64,000 nt of DNA from Hymenobacter metallilatus. GTDB lineage: Bacteria > Bacteroidota > Bacteroidia > Cytophagales > Hymenobacteraceae. The stretch covers positions 1 to 64,000 of the forward strand of contig NZ_RWIS01000010.1 of assembly GCF_003944705.1 (NCBI RefSeq), written 5' to 3'. Positions 16,754 through 24,337 of the stretch are shown in pieces. Under the pieces are notes generated by a model that saw nothing but the letters and a program-made list of their open reading frames with translations, made no database searches and was not told where the DNA came from. The stretch's first letter is position 1. Every line of letters begins with the position of its first letter. A program made the position numbers and the translations under genes.

Positions 16754-17157
16754 TATTGCCGTGCTGGCTCGATTGTAAATGGGCTTTGCAACAGATTGGC
16801 AACGGGCTGCCGTTCTTCCAGCCACCGGAACGTACTATATTGCCCGGAAGTCAGAATACGCAACAGGGCCGCGTTGTAAGTTGTGGCGGCCTGCTTACTG
16901 TCCTGCCCACCCTGTTGCAGCTCCAGCAGAGTAGCACGCCGTACTTCAGCCGCTTGTTTGCCCGACAGGCGCAGAATATCCGTGAGGTAACAGGTGAGCT
17001 GCAGGGAGCGAGTAGATAACTCGGCCGTTTCCCGCGACGAAAGCTTTGTCAGTTTCGACAGCTTTCCCACCTTCCGGGGTGCTGGGCGTGAAGTTGGCGT
17101 GGCCTGAGCAGCTACCAGGGCTATCAGCAACGAGGCAGTAAGTACCGTTTGTTTCAT
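16753..17157 (-). CDS. Secreted helical hypothetical protein
   Basis: A 134-residue protein with a signal peptide (MKQTVLTASLLIALVAAQA). The mature part is helical and basic (KVGKLSKLTKLSSRETAEL, then YLTDILRLSGKQAAEVRRA and SGQYSTFRWLEER), somewhat like small periplasmic Spy/CpxP-type proteins in length and helix pattern, but the diagnostic LTxxQ motif is not clear. The ATG at 17157 is chosen over the longer start because it opens the signal peptide. It overlaps the small membrane gene by one base. A perfect TAGGTTTG box lies upstream at 17208. Function unknown. Confidence 0.65.
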   Translation of the reverse strand: MKQTVLTASLLIALVAAQATPTSRPAPRKVGKLSKLTKLSSRETAELSTRSLQLTCYLTDILRLSGKQAAEVRRATLLELQQGGQDSKQAATTYNAALLRILTSGQYSTFRWLEERQPVANLLQSPFTIEPARQ

Positions 17158-17207
17158 GGGCGTAGCTACGTGGTCAGGAGCGGAAAAATTTCTGGCTGTG
17201 GTCAACG

Positions 17208-17215
17208 CAAACCTA
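17208..17215 (-). promoter_or_regulatory. Candidate -7 box for the 17157 gene
   Basis: TAGGTTTG (minus strand) fits TAnnTTTG and lies 51 bases upstream of the ATG at 17157. A TTG exists only 15 bases further on, so the -33 box is poor. I saw no other feature in the 17158-17524 gap. Confidence 0.4.
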
Positions 17216-17524
17216 CTAGGTGGCTCCTTACAATCTTTCCAGAATATCCCAATGCTGGAAAACTATACCTGAACGCCCTGTTTTCTTGTGTGAATGATGG
17301 GCCGCTTATATAACCTGCAAAGTTCGTGTATCCATCTTACAACCTGACTTTATCACTGCTGAACGAGCTTTGAGCCTGGTTAATCCAATTCGGACGCCGG
17401 GTTAGGTTCGTTTGGCGGGCAGTGAACTAACTTGCACCCGCTGAGTTGTATAAGCATCCCAAAATGGTACCACGGACTCGTACTACCTCAATTGCAGTAC
17501 CCAGTTGTTCCTTGCCTGCAGCCT

Positions 17525-18250
17525 ATGACCAGACCCTTTGCCTGCGTACTTGTTGACGACAATGAAATAAACCGGTTGACACTGGAACACCTGATTGAGC
17601 TTACGCCCGAGCTTACGCTGGCGGCCTCTCTACCCGGTAGCCTGGAGGCATTGCAGTATTTTCGTCAGGGTGGTAAGGCCGATTTGTTGCTCCTGGATGT
17701 TGAGATGCCCCACCTCACGGGGCTGGAGCTGGCCCGGCTACTACCTCAGCCAACTCCGCCGGTTATCATCGTAACCACGCACCGCGACTTTGCAGTGGAT
17801 GCGTTTAATCTGCAGGTGGTTGATTACTTGGTAAAACCCGTTGACCTACCCCGATTTACGCAGGCCGTTACGCGCGTACTGGATCAGCAACGCACACTGG
17901 CTACACCACCCTCTCCAGAGCTGCCCAGCGAAGCGCCAGGCTCCGCGCTGTTTGTGAAAGTAGGCACAAAGATGCTACGCCTCAATTTCGATGAGGTACT
18001 GTTTATTGAAGCCATGTCTACTTACTCTATTCTGGTTACTGCTACCCAGAAGCATATTGTATACATGACGCTCAAGGCATTGGCTGAACGGCTGCCATTT
18101 GCGCATTTTGTGCGGGCGCATCGGAGCTACATTGTCAATACTCAGCGTATTGATGCGGTGGAAGACCACATGCTCCAGCTTGGCAAGTACGAGGTACCGG
18201 TGGGCAAATCTTACCAAGAGGATTTTTACCGCCATTTGCGGGGCTTGTAA
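17525..18250 (+). CDS. LytTR-family response regulator
   Basis: A 241-residue transcription regulator. The receiver domain (about 1-120) has the acidic pocket VLVDDNEIN, the phosphorylated Asp58 in LLLLDVEMPHLTG, the switch residue region VIIVTTH and the conserved Lys in VDYLVKPVD. The LytTR DNA-binding domain (about 145-241) follows: FVKVGTKMLRLNFDEVLFIE, then LKALAERLPFAHFVRAHRSY and IVNTQRIDAVE. It is convergent with the hybrid histidine kinase (two-base gap), which could be its partner, though that is inferred only from position. The ATG at 17525 is preferred because upstream residues are not receiver-like. Confidence 0.93.
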   Translation: MTRPFACVLVDDNEINRLTLEHLIELTPELTLAASLPGSLEALQYFRQGGKADLLLLDVEMPHLTGLELARLLPQPTPPVIIVTTHRDFAVDAFNLQVVDYLVKPVDLPRFTQAVTRVLDQQRTLATPPSPELPSEAPGSALFVKVGTKMLRLNFDEVLFIEAMSTYSILVTATQKHIVYMTLKALAERLPFAHFVRAHRSYIVNTQRIDAVEDHMLQLGKYEVPVGKSYQEDFYRHLRGL

Positions 18251-18252
18251 AC

Positions 18253-20577
18253 TTACGCCTCCGCTGGTAACTCCCGGGGCAGTTCGTGCAGCGCCCGCTT
18301 CACCTGCGCCACTATGCGGGCCACGGCGGCATGAGCCAAGCTTTGCTCGGCTCCCGGCCCAGCCGCTTGCTGCTCCAGTTGCTGCAGCGCCCCCGCCACA
18401 TCCTGTATACCCAACGATTCGATACCGGGCTTGATATGGTGCACAAGGGCCGCTACCTGCTGCCAGTTGCCAGTGGCTGCTGCAGTTTCCAGCTGCACTA
18501 GGCTCTCCGGCATATTCAACAGGAAGGAACGAATGATTTTAAGGACGAAGGCCTCGCGTCCGTGCGCCAGGGTACGCAGCTTTGTCAGATCGTAGCTGCT
18601 TTTCGGACCGGCGGGTGGCATCAGTTTCTCCAGTGCCTGGTACAATTCCAGCTCTTCGAACGGCTTTGTCAGGCAGTCCGTCATGCCTGCGGCCAGGTAC
18701 TTTACATAGTCGGCCCGAAAGGCATTGGCCGTAAGTGCCAGAATGGGCACGTTAGCTTTTGTGGCATCCGGCAGCTGCCGAATAAGGGCAGTAGCTTCCA
18801 GCCCGCTCATACCGGGCATCTGAATATCCATCAGAATGGCATCGTAGGACTGCCGTTGATACTGCTCCACCCCACGCTGGCCATCCTCGGCCTCATGCAC
18901 CTCTACTCCCCATTCCTCCAATAGCATCCGGGCCACGTCCCGGTTAATCTCGTTGTCCTCTACCAGCAGCACCCGGCGGCCGCGTAGTACGCCAGTGTCA
19001 AACGCAGAAGCAGTGGCGGTAGCCGCCTGAGCAGTAGTGCGGGGCAGGGTGAGCTGAAACCGGAAGGTACTGCCTTTACCTACTTTACTATGCACGGTTA
19101 ATGTGCCGCCCAGTTGTTCTATAATGGCCCGGGAAATGCTCAGGCCCAATCCGGTGCCGCCAAACCGCCGGGTAGTATCGGCATAAGCCTGCGTGAAGCC
19201 CTCAAATATGCGTTCCAGCTGCTCAGCCGGGATACCAATGCCTGTATCTGTTACCAAAAACTCCACCGTAAGGGTGTCGGCAGTAGCCGCCAGTTGCCGG
19301 CCAATTACTGTAATATGGCCACCGGCCTCCGTAAACTTGATGGCATTTGCCATCAGATTAATGAGAACTTGGTTCAGGCGGTACGGGTCACCAATCACCC
19401 AGGGTAAGGAGCAGGACGTTTTCAGGGGCGTACCTGCCACGCTAATCCCCTTCTCAATGGCTTGGTGAACCAACGGTTGCAGAGCCTCAGCCATAGAGTC
19501 GCAGAGGTTGAAAGCCGTTTGCTCAAACTCCAGCTTGCCGGAGGTAATCTTGGCCATATCCAGCACATCGTTGATGATGCTGAGCAAATGCTGGCCCGAA
19601 GTCCGAATGATGCGCAGAAAATCCTGCTGGCGGGCATCAAGGCGGGTTTTGCTAAGCTGCGTAGCCATGCCCAGCACCCCGTTCATAGGCGTGCGGATTT
19701 CATGACTCATATTGGCCAGAAAATTCTCCCGGGCCCGCACTGCTGCTTCCGCCTCGTCTTTGGCATGGTTGAGTTCCTGCTCCACCAGCATCCGCTTGGT
19801 AATATTCACTAGGTACAGATTGGCGTAGCCCTCCTCTGGGAAAGGCACCACAAACACGGCGTAAAAGCTGTTGCCAACAGGTATATCTACCTGCCAGGGA
19901 GCATTCTGGGTCAGAGCAGCCGAGGCCAGCCGTTGTATTTTTGCCAGCAGGCGGTTTTGGTCAGCGTCGTTGAGGCTGGCGTGCAGGGCACTGGCCGATG
20001 GATTGTTGTACAGCACCTGGCCTTCTCCATCAATCCGAAAAATCGGGTTAGGATTTTGTCCCGGAATGCTGGCCACTGCCCGTAACTGTTCCGCCGCCCG
20101 ATGGTACTCGGTGGCATCCCGCAGCCGGATCATACTTCGGGCACTCAGCGTATCCACCTGCTGCACCGGAATGAAGTCCCGCTCCAGAATGCGGCCGTCG
20201 CTCAGGTCTACCCGCTCATTAAACACGGGCTGGCCACCGGCCCGTAAGGCATGAATCCGCTGCTCAAAAGCGGGACCATCGGCAACCAATGGTATCATCA
20301 CCGCCGCCATTTCCTGCCAGGAACGGCCAACCCAGTAAGCAGCTGGCTGGGGCATATCCCACAACTGACAAAAACGCTCGTTCACCAACGAAATGCGGCC
20401 ATCCGTATCCGTCAGCAGCACGCCTTCCTGCACATAGTTGATCAGGTGCCCCAAACGATTTTCCATTGTGCGGGCTGCTTCTTTGGCGGCCTGCAACTCC
20501 CGCTCCAGCTCCTGAATCCGTTGATGCGCTTGGACAGCATCTGAAAATTCAAACGGAAGGGCAGTAGAAGAACTCAT
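18253..20577 (-). CDS. Hybrid sensor histidine kinase (PAS-PAS-HisKA-HATPase-REC-HPt)
   Basis: A 774-residue cytosolic kinase with no clear membrane segment. Order: coiled coil (about 10-40), PAS (about 40-160, NYVQEGVLLTDTDGRISLVN), a second PAS (about 170-265, NPIFRIDGEGQVLYNNPS), HisKA with phosphorylated His292 (NFLANMSHEIRTPMNG), HATPase (LMANAIKFTEAGG, DTGIGIP, GTGLGLSI), receiver with Asp584 (AILMDIQMPGMSG) and a C-terminal HPt with His713 (LVHHIKPGIESLG). It is a full phosphorelay in one chain, able to pass phosphate to a separate regulator such as the LytTR protein. The signal is unknown. The ATG at 20577 is preferred over the longer, Arg/Pro-rich reading. Confidence 0.93.
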   Translation of the reverse strand: MSSSTALPFEFSDAVQAHQRIQELERELQAAKEAARTMENRLGHLINYVQEGVLLTDTDGRISLVNERFCQLWDMPQPAAYWVGRSWQEMAAVMIPLVADGPAFEQRIHALRAGGQPVFNERVDLSDGRILERDFIPVQQVDTLSARSMIRLRDATEYHRAAEQLRAVASIPGQNPNPIFRIDGEGQVLYNNPSASALHASLNDADQNRLLAKIQRLASAALTQNAPWQVDIPVGNSFYAVFVVPFPEEGYANLYLVNITKRMLVEQELNHAKDEAEAAVRARENFLANMSHEIRTPMNGVLGMATQLSKTRLDARQQDFLRIIRTSGQHLLSIINDVLDMAKITSGKLEFEQTAFNLCDSMAEALQPLVHQAIEKGISVAGTPLKTSCSLPWVIGDPYRLNQVLINLMANAIKFTEAGGHITVIGRQLAATADTLTVEFLVTDTGIGIPAEQLERIFEGFTQAYADTTRRFGGTGLGLSISRAIIEQLGGTLTVHSKVGKGSTFRFQLTLPRTTAQAATATASAFDTGVLRGRRVLLVEDNEINRDVARMLLEEWGVEVHEAEDGQRGVEQYQRQSYDAILMDIQMPGMSGLEATALIRQLPDATKANVPILALTANAFRADYVKYLAAGMTDCLTKPFEELELYQALEKLMPPAGPKSSYDLTKLRTLAHGREAFVLKIIRSFLLNMPESLVQLETAAATGNWQQVAALVHHIKPGIESLGIQDVAGALQQLEQQAAGPGAEQSLAHAAVARIVAQVKRALHELPRELPAEA

Positions 20578-20736
20578 GGGGAGCGGAGGGGAACGGCTTC
20601 CTCGCAAGTACGCTGGTCCTCGCCGAACAGTCAACCATTCTGGCTAAACGAACACTTTTACCCCACCAACAGCTTATTGTGGTGGCTGAAAGGCAAACAG
20701 GCAGCTCAGCATATATTTGCCTGGCCCGGCCCAACG

Positions 20737-20772
20737 AAAAAGGCCGCCTCACTATCCGTGAAGCGGCCTTTT
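20737..20772 (-). terminator. Terminator downstream of rng
   Basis: An A-rich arm (20737-20752) and a T-rich arm (20758-20772) with a GGCCGC/GCGGCC core pair with one mismatch, 38 bases past the rng stop on the minus strand. Confidence 0.75.
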
Positions 20773-20809
20773 CTTCTATCAGGAGGAGTTTTCTCGCAGA
20801 AAAAATCCG

Positions 20810-22417
20810 TCAGTCAGTTATTTCTAATTCCCGGTCCTGCAACCGGCTCATGGCCGCCGCGGCTGAGTGCAGCTCGATTTCCTCGCCGTACTCATCCTCA
20901 ATGCGGTACTCCGTAAGTCCCAGACTGGTGTCCTTCGTTACTTTCACCCACTTATAGTACTTCAGGTACCATTTCATCTGCCGGCTTACCAACCCCTTGG
21001 TGTAGTAGGCGTGCAGGAAAGGATGGACCGAAAGCGTTATACCCGATTGGTTTTGAGCTACCAGCAGGTCATCAATGCTGTTGTCGATTTCGTCCGTCAC
21101 GAGGATAGAAGCTGAAATCTTACCCGTACCGCCGCAGGTGGGGCATACCTCGCCGGTTACAATGGCTTCGGCCGGCCGCACGCGCTGCCGGGTAATCTGA
21201 AGCAGCCCAAACTTGGTGATGGGTAGAATGGTATACCGGGCCTTATCATGTTTCATGATGCTGTGCACGGCGTCCTCCACCTTCTTGCGGCTCTCACCCG
21301 ACTTCATATCAATAAAGTCGACTACGATGATGCCGCCCATGTCGCGCAGCCGCAGCTGGCGGGCTACTTCTTTGGCGGCCGCGAGGTTCACGTGCAGGGC
21401 TGTGGCCTCTTGGTCGCCTTCCTGGTTGCTCTTGTTGCCCGAGTTTACATCGATAACGTGCAGAGCTTCCGTGTGTTCTACTACCAAGTAGCCACCTCCG
21501 GGCACCGTTACGGTTTTGCCAAACAGCGTTTTCAGCTGCTTTTCAATGCCGTACTGCTCAAAGATTTTTACTTTGCCAGTGTGCAGCTTCAGCAGCCCCA
21601 GCTTATCCGGGGCAATCTGCTGCAAGTAGCTGCGCATTTCCTCGTACATAGGCGCCGAGTCCACGGTAATGGCATCGAACGACTCGTTGAGCATGTCGCG
21701 CAGCATAGAGGAGGTGCGGCCCAGCTCGCCCAGAATCTTGTCGTTGGGTTTGCCCGCCTTCAAGTTCTGAAACAAGGTGTTCCACTTCTCCACCATGTTC
21801 TGCATATCCTTGTCGAGTTCAGCCACTTCGCGGCCTTCGGCCACGGTACGGATGATCACGCCAAAATTGTCGGGTTTGATAGAGGCGATGAGCCGCTTAA
21901 GCCGCTCCCGCTCCGTCTTGCTGACAATCTTTTTGGATACGCTGATGGTATTGGAAAATGGCACCAGCACCAAGTAGCGGCCAGCCATGGAAATATCCAT
22001 GGACAAGCGCGGTCCTTTGGTAGAAATTGGCTCCTTGATAATCTGCACCAGCAGCTGCTGGCCTTTTTTCAAGGTAGTATCAATTTTACCGACTTTGTCG
22101 AGTGCCCCGTCAAACTGGAAGGTTTTCAGGGGGCCGACGGTAATTTTCTGCGATTGGACGCCTTTACCCCACTTCACCAAGGAAGGAAAATTCTCTCCTA
22201 GGTCGCCGTAGTGCAGAAAGGCATCTTTTTGGTACCCGATGTCAATGAACGCGGCGTTCAGACCGGGCATAACTTTCTTGACCGTGCCCAGGAAGATGTC
22301 ACCGACTGAATAGGCGGTGTCATTGCGGTCGAAGTGATATTCGATGAGCCGCTTGTCCTGTAGCAGGGCAATCCGTTCTCCGTCCTGAGTAGAATTAATG
22401 ATTAATTCGTTACTCAA
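20810..22417 (-). CDS. rng: Ribonuclease E/G family protein (RNase G)
   Basis: A 535-residue endoribonuclease that cuts single-stranded AU-rich RNA and matures rRNA ends. The embedded S1 domain is seen at about 37-110 (SVGDIFLGTVKKVMPGLNAA, FIDIGYQKDAFLHYGD). The catalytic DNase I-like part has LHVIDVNSGNK and IVVDFIDMKSGESRKK with the two metal-binding Asp residues, and the zinc-link CPTCGGTGK follows. Length fits RNase G rather than RNase E, as there is no long disordered scaffold tail. The start is TTG at 22417 (SNELIINSTQ); no ATG is available near it. The minus-strand neighbour upstream is the 29-residue ribosomal peptide, separated by a hairpin. Confidence 0.95.
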   Translation of the reverse strand: MSNELIINSTQDGERIALLQDKRLIEYHFDRNDTAYSVGDIFLGTVKKVMPGLNAAFIDIGYQKDAFLHYGDLGENFPSLVKWGKGVQSQKITVGPLKTFQFDGALDKVGKIDTTLKKGQQLLVQIIKEPISTKGPRLSMDISMAGRYLVLVPFSNTISVSKKIVSKTERERLKRLIASIKPDNFGVIIRTVAEGREVAELDKDMQNMVEKWNTLFQNLKAGKPNDKILGELGRTSSMLRDMLNESFDAITVDSAPMYEEMRSYLQQIAPDKLGLLKLHTGKVKIFEQYGIEKQLKTLFGKTVTVPGGGYLVVEHTEALHVIDVNSGNKSNQEGDQEATALHVNLAAAKEVARQLRLRDMGGIIVVDFIDMKSGESRKKVEDAVHSIMKHDKARYTILPITKFGLLQITRQRVRPAEAIVTGEVCPTCGGTGKISASILVTDEIDNSIDDLLVAQNQSGITLSVHPFLHAYYTKGLVSRQMKWYLKYYKWVKVTKDTSLGLTEYRIEDEYGEEIELHSAAAAMSRLQDRELEITD

Positions 22418-22487
22418 TGGATTAAGCGGTTAGAGCAGACTCTCTGATAGAGATACCCATTTTGCCCGCTGCCCCCTTGAAACCCGC

Positions 22488-22525
22488 AAAGGGAAGCCGG
22501 TGCACCCAGGCACCAGCTTCCCTTT
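22488..22525 (-). terminator. Terminator downstream of the 29-residue ribosomal gene
   Basis: AAAGGGAAGC (22488-22497) pairs with GCTTCCCTTT (22516-22525), extended inside by GGTGC/GCACC with one mismatch; loop of six. It separates the small gene from rng. Confidence 0.75.
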
Positions 22526-22541
22526 TGAGCCACGGGGAAAG

Positions 22542-22549
22542 CAAACTTA
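22542..22549 (-). promoter_or_regulatory. Candidate -7 box for rng
   Basis: TAAGTTTG on the minus strand (fits TAnnTTTG), about 125 bases upstream of the TTG start at 22417 and just beyond the preceding terminator. No good -33 TTG at the usual spacing was found. Confidence 0.35.
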
Positions 22550-22633
22550 TGGCCACTCTCAGAGAACCTAAGTGATAGATAGACGGGTGGCTGAACGCAT
22601 CAGTACTACCCGCCAGCAAAACCCCGGGAGGGC

Positions 22634-22723
22634 TTACTTCTTCTTGTGACGGTTCTTGCGCAGACGCTTCTTCCGCTTGTGAGTAGCAATTTTGTGACGC
22701 TTTCTCTTTTTACCGCAGGGCAT
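22634..22723 (-). CDS. 29-residue basic ribosomal peptide (AURKAIP1/COX24 domain, mS38-like)
   Basis: ATG at 22723-22721, stop at 22636-22634. The product begins MPCGKKRKRHKIATHKRKK and ends with RLRKNRHKKK; it is about 60 percent Lys, Arg and His. The KKRKRHKI...KRKKRLRKNRHKK pattern is that of the AURKAIP1/COX24 C-terminal domain, which in mitochondria is the ribosomal small-subunit protein mS38. Bacteroidota carry a stand-alone version of about this size, which is taken to be a ribosomal component. The gene is well below usual gene-calling length. It has its own terminator (22488) and is followed upstream by a perfect 34-bp inverted repeat (22759). Confidence 0.9.
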   Translation of the reverse strand: MPCGKKRKRHKIATHKRKKRLRKNRHKKK

Positions 22724-22758
22724 GTTGATGTGGGTTAAGTGGTTGAATGGTTTCTTAG

Positions 22759-22831
22759 TGAGTTTCTGGTTTCTGGTTGCTTGTTTCTAGTTCAGATAAC
22801 TAGAAACAAGCAACCAGAAACCAGAAACTCA
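22759..22831. repeat. Perfect 34-bp inverted repeat (TTTCTGG-type)
   Basis: Arms 22759-22792 and 22798-22831 are exact reverse complements around a five-base loop and consist of short units such as GTTTCTGGTTTCTGGTTG. It lies two bases before the end of the TPR gene and may act as its terminator. A related single copy is at 43457-43494. Confidence 0.85.
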
Positions 22832-22832
22832 G

Positions 22833-23750
22833 TTACTGCAATTTTTTCAGCTCTTCGTCCACCGACGCAGCCAAAGCTGGGTCGGGGCTGATGCTTTTGG
22901 CTTTGAGGAAAGCTTTTTTAGCCTCCTCCTTCGCGCCGGTTTTTGCTAACGAGACGCCAAGATAAAACTGTCCGTTGACGTTTTCGGGGTTTACTTTTAT
23001 CAACTCCTGAAAACGCTCCACAGCTTTATCAAACTGTCCGCTCTGAATAGCCAGAAAACCAAGGTTATACAAGGCTTTTTCATTGCGAGGGTCAGCTGCC
23101 AGAACTTCCCGAATCAGCGTAATGCCTTGCACCGGATTGGCGCTGGACATGTAGGCCATACCGAGGTTGGTTTTGGCATCTAGGTTGTCAGGGTTGTTTT
23201 TCAACACTTTCCCATACAGTTCCTGACACTTGGCACCCAATAGCTTCTGCCGTTCTTCGGTAGTGGCAAAACTGTACGCCTCAAAGTACTGGTCGGCCGC
23301 CCGTTTCCAGGTTTGCTCTCCCGGACGTACCAGGGCAATTTGCTCCAGATAGTAGCCGGCACTATCAAAACGCTCAACGGCTTTAAACTTTTCGGCGAGT
23401 TGCTGAGCCAGCCGAAGTTTCGCCGTTTGATCCGTTTCAGCAGTGAATTTGCCAACCAATACATTGATTTCCCGACGCTGGGCGGGCGGCAACGTCATGT
23501 GAGGCTGCTCGGCGTCTCCTTCATGACTACCAATTGGGTGGCCGTGCTCGTCCAAACCGCTGGCGGCCGTGGAGGGAGCCGCGGCGCCCTGGTCGCGGTT
23601 AGCCGTACGGGCGGCGTTCTGGGTCAGCGACTCTTTGCCTTCCTTGGGCTTCACAATTACCTTCGGCAGCAAAAACAAACCGGCCGCCAGCGCAAACGCC
23701 AGGGCCAGCACAAGAAATTGATGCTTAGAGGAAGAGGTGGTAGTAGCCAT
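22833..23750 (-). CDS. Membrane-anchored TPR-repeat protein
   Basis: A 305-residue protein with a short cytosolic N terminus and one membrane segment (about 10-28, FLVLALAFALAAGLFLLPKV). A low-complexity linker rich in Ala/Gly/Asp follows (about 35-80), then several TPR units: LAEKFKAVERFDSAGYYLEQ, LDAKTNLGMAYMSSANPVQG, EKALYNLGFLAIQSGQFDKA, VNGQFYLGVSLAKTGAKEEA. TPRs mediate protein contacts at the cell membrane; the partner is unknown. The ATG at 23750 is preferred. It is the same strand as HU, which starts upstream at 24136. A small gap separates the two, with no clear terminator between them, so co-transcription is possible. Confidence 0.85.
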   Translation of the reverse strand: MATTTSSSKHQFLVLALAFALAAGLFLLPKVIVKPKEGKESLTQNAARTANRDQGAAAPSTAASGLDEHGHPIGSHEGDAEQPHMTLPPAQRREINVLVGKFTAETDQTAKLRLAQQLAEKFKAVERFDSAGYYLEQIALVRPGEQTWKRAADQYFEAYSFATTEERQKLLGAKCQELYGKVLKNNPDNLDAKTNLGMAYMSSANPVQGITLIREVLAADPRNEKALYNLGFLAIQSGQFDKAVERFQELIKVNPENVNGQFYLGVSLAKTGAKEEAKKAFLKAKSISPDPALAASVDEELKKLQ

Positions 23751-23833
23751 CAGCACGGGAAAAAGCCGGCCGCCGGGTCTCGGAGTAGAAGTGAGCCCGG
23801 CGGCTCAGCCGGCAATAGAATGAAGCAGACTGC

Positions 23834-24136
23834 CTAGGCAGCCAACTCCTTGATTTTCTTGCTGTTTTTGATCTTACCAATGAAGGTCTTCGACGGCTTG
23901 AAGCTGGGGATGAAATGCTCGTCGATGATAATCGACGTGTTTTTCGAGATGTTACGGGCTACTTTTTTCGCCCGTTTCTTGTTCACGAAAGAGCCAAAGC
24001 CACGCACATAAATGTTGTTGCCTTCAGCCATCGAATCCTTCACGACTTTGAAGAAGGCTTCTACGGTAGCCGAAACGTCTGCTTTCTCGATGCCGGTCTT
24101 GTCGGCAATTTCGGCAATTACTTCTGCTTTAGTCAC
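23834..24136 (-). CDS. HU/IHF-family DNA-binding protein
   Basis: A 100-residue nucleoid protein. It begins TKAEVIAEIADKTGIEKADV after the start codon, then SATVEAFFKVVKDSMAEGNN, then the beta arm IYVRGFGSFVNKKRAKKVAR and NISKNTSIIID, and PSFKPSKTFIG. This is the HU fold, which bends and wraps DNA as a dimer. The basic IKNSKKIKE tail is longer than in E. coli HU. The only start that fits is GTG at 24136; no ATG precedes the TKAEV motif. It has a very good promoter at 24246 and a hairpin-capable leader of about 110 bases. It is divergent from mutY. Confidence 0.93.
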   Translation of the reverse strand: MTKAEVIAEIADKTGIEKADVSATVEAFFKVVKDSMAEGNNIYVRGFGSFVNKKRAKKVARNISKNTSIIIDEHFIPSFKPSKTFIGKIKNSKKIKELAA

Positions 24137-24192
24137 GCTGGTAAGTGTACTAGGGAGTGAAAAATATTCTGATTGGCAAAAAAGATGCCTTT

Positions 24193-24241
24193 CCTCAAAA
24201 CGTAAGCACTTGCCCGGTAAGAGTTTGCCTGCGTTTTGAGG
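24193..24241 (-). promoter_or_regulatory. Stem-loop in the HU mRNA leader
   Basis: CCTCAAAACG (24193-24202) and CGTTTTGAGG (24232-24241) are exact reverse complements around a 29-base loop, between the HU promoter box and the GTG start. It would fold in the 5' untranslated region. A regulatory role is inferred only. Confidence 0.5.
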
Positions 24242-24245
24242 GGCA

Positions 24246-24276
24246 CAAAGGTAGTCCGCTTTTTTGGTTTTGCAAA
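24246..24276 (-). promoter_or_regulatory. Near-perfect Bacteroidota promoter for HU
   Basis: On the minus strand, TTTG (24273-24276) is 19 bases from TACCTTTG (24246-24253), the ideal layout for TTTG-N19-TAnnTTTG. It is about 110 bases upstream of the GTG start. Confidence 0.75.
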
Positions 24277-24337
24277 CCGTTTTCCTGCAATCCACCCCGG
24301 CGTCCTGTTTGCATCCAACTAATTCTTTCTCAAAGCC

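Noticed and set aside
18253..18434. A short plus-strand frame running on past the LytTR gene
   Set aside because: It is the antisense of the histidine kinase's HPt domain.
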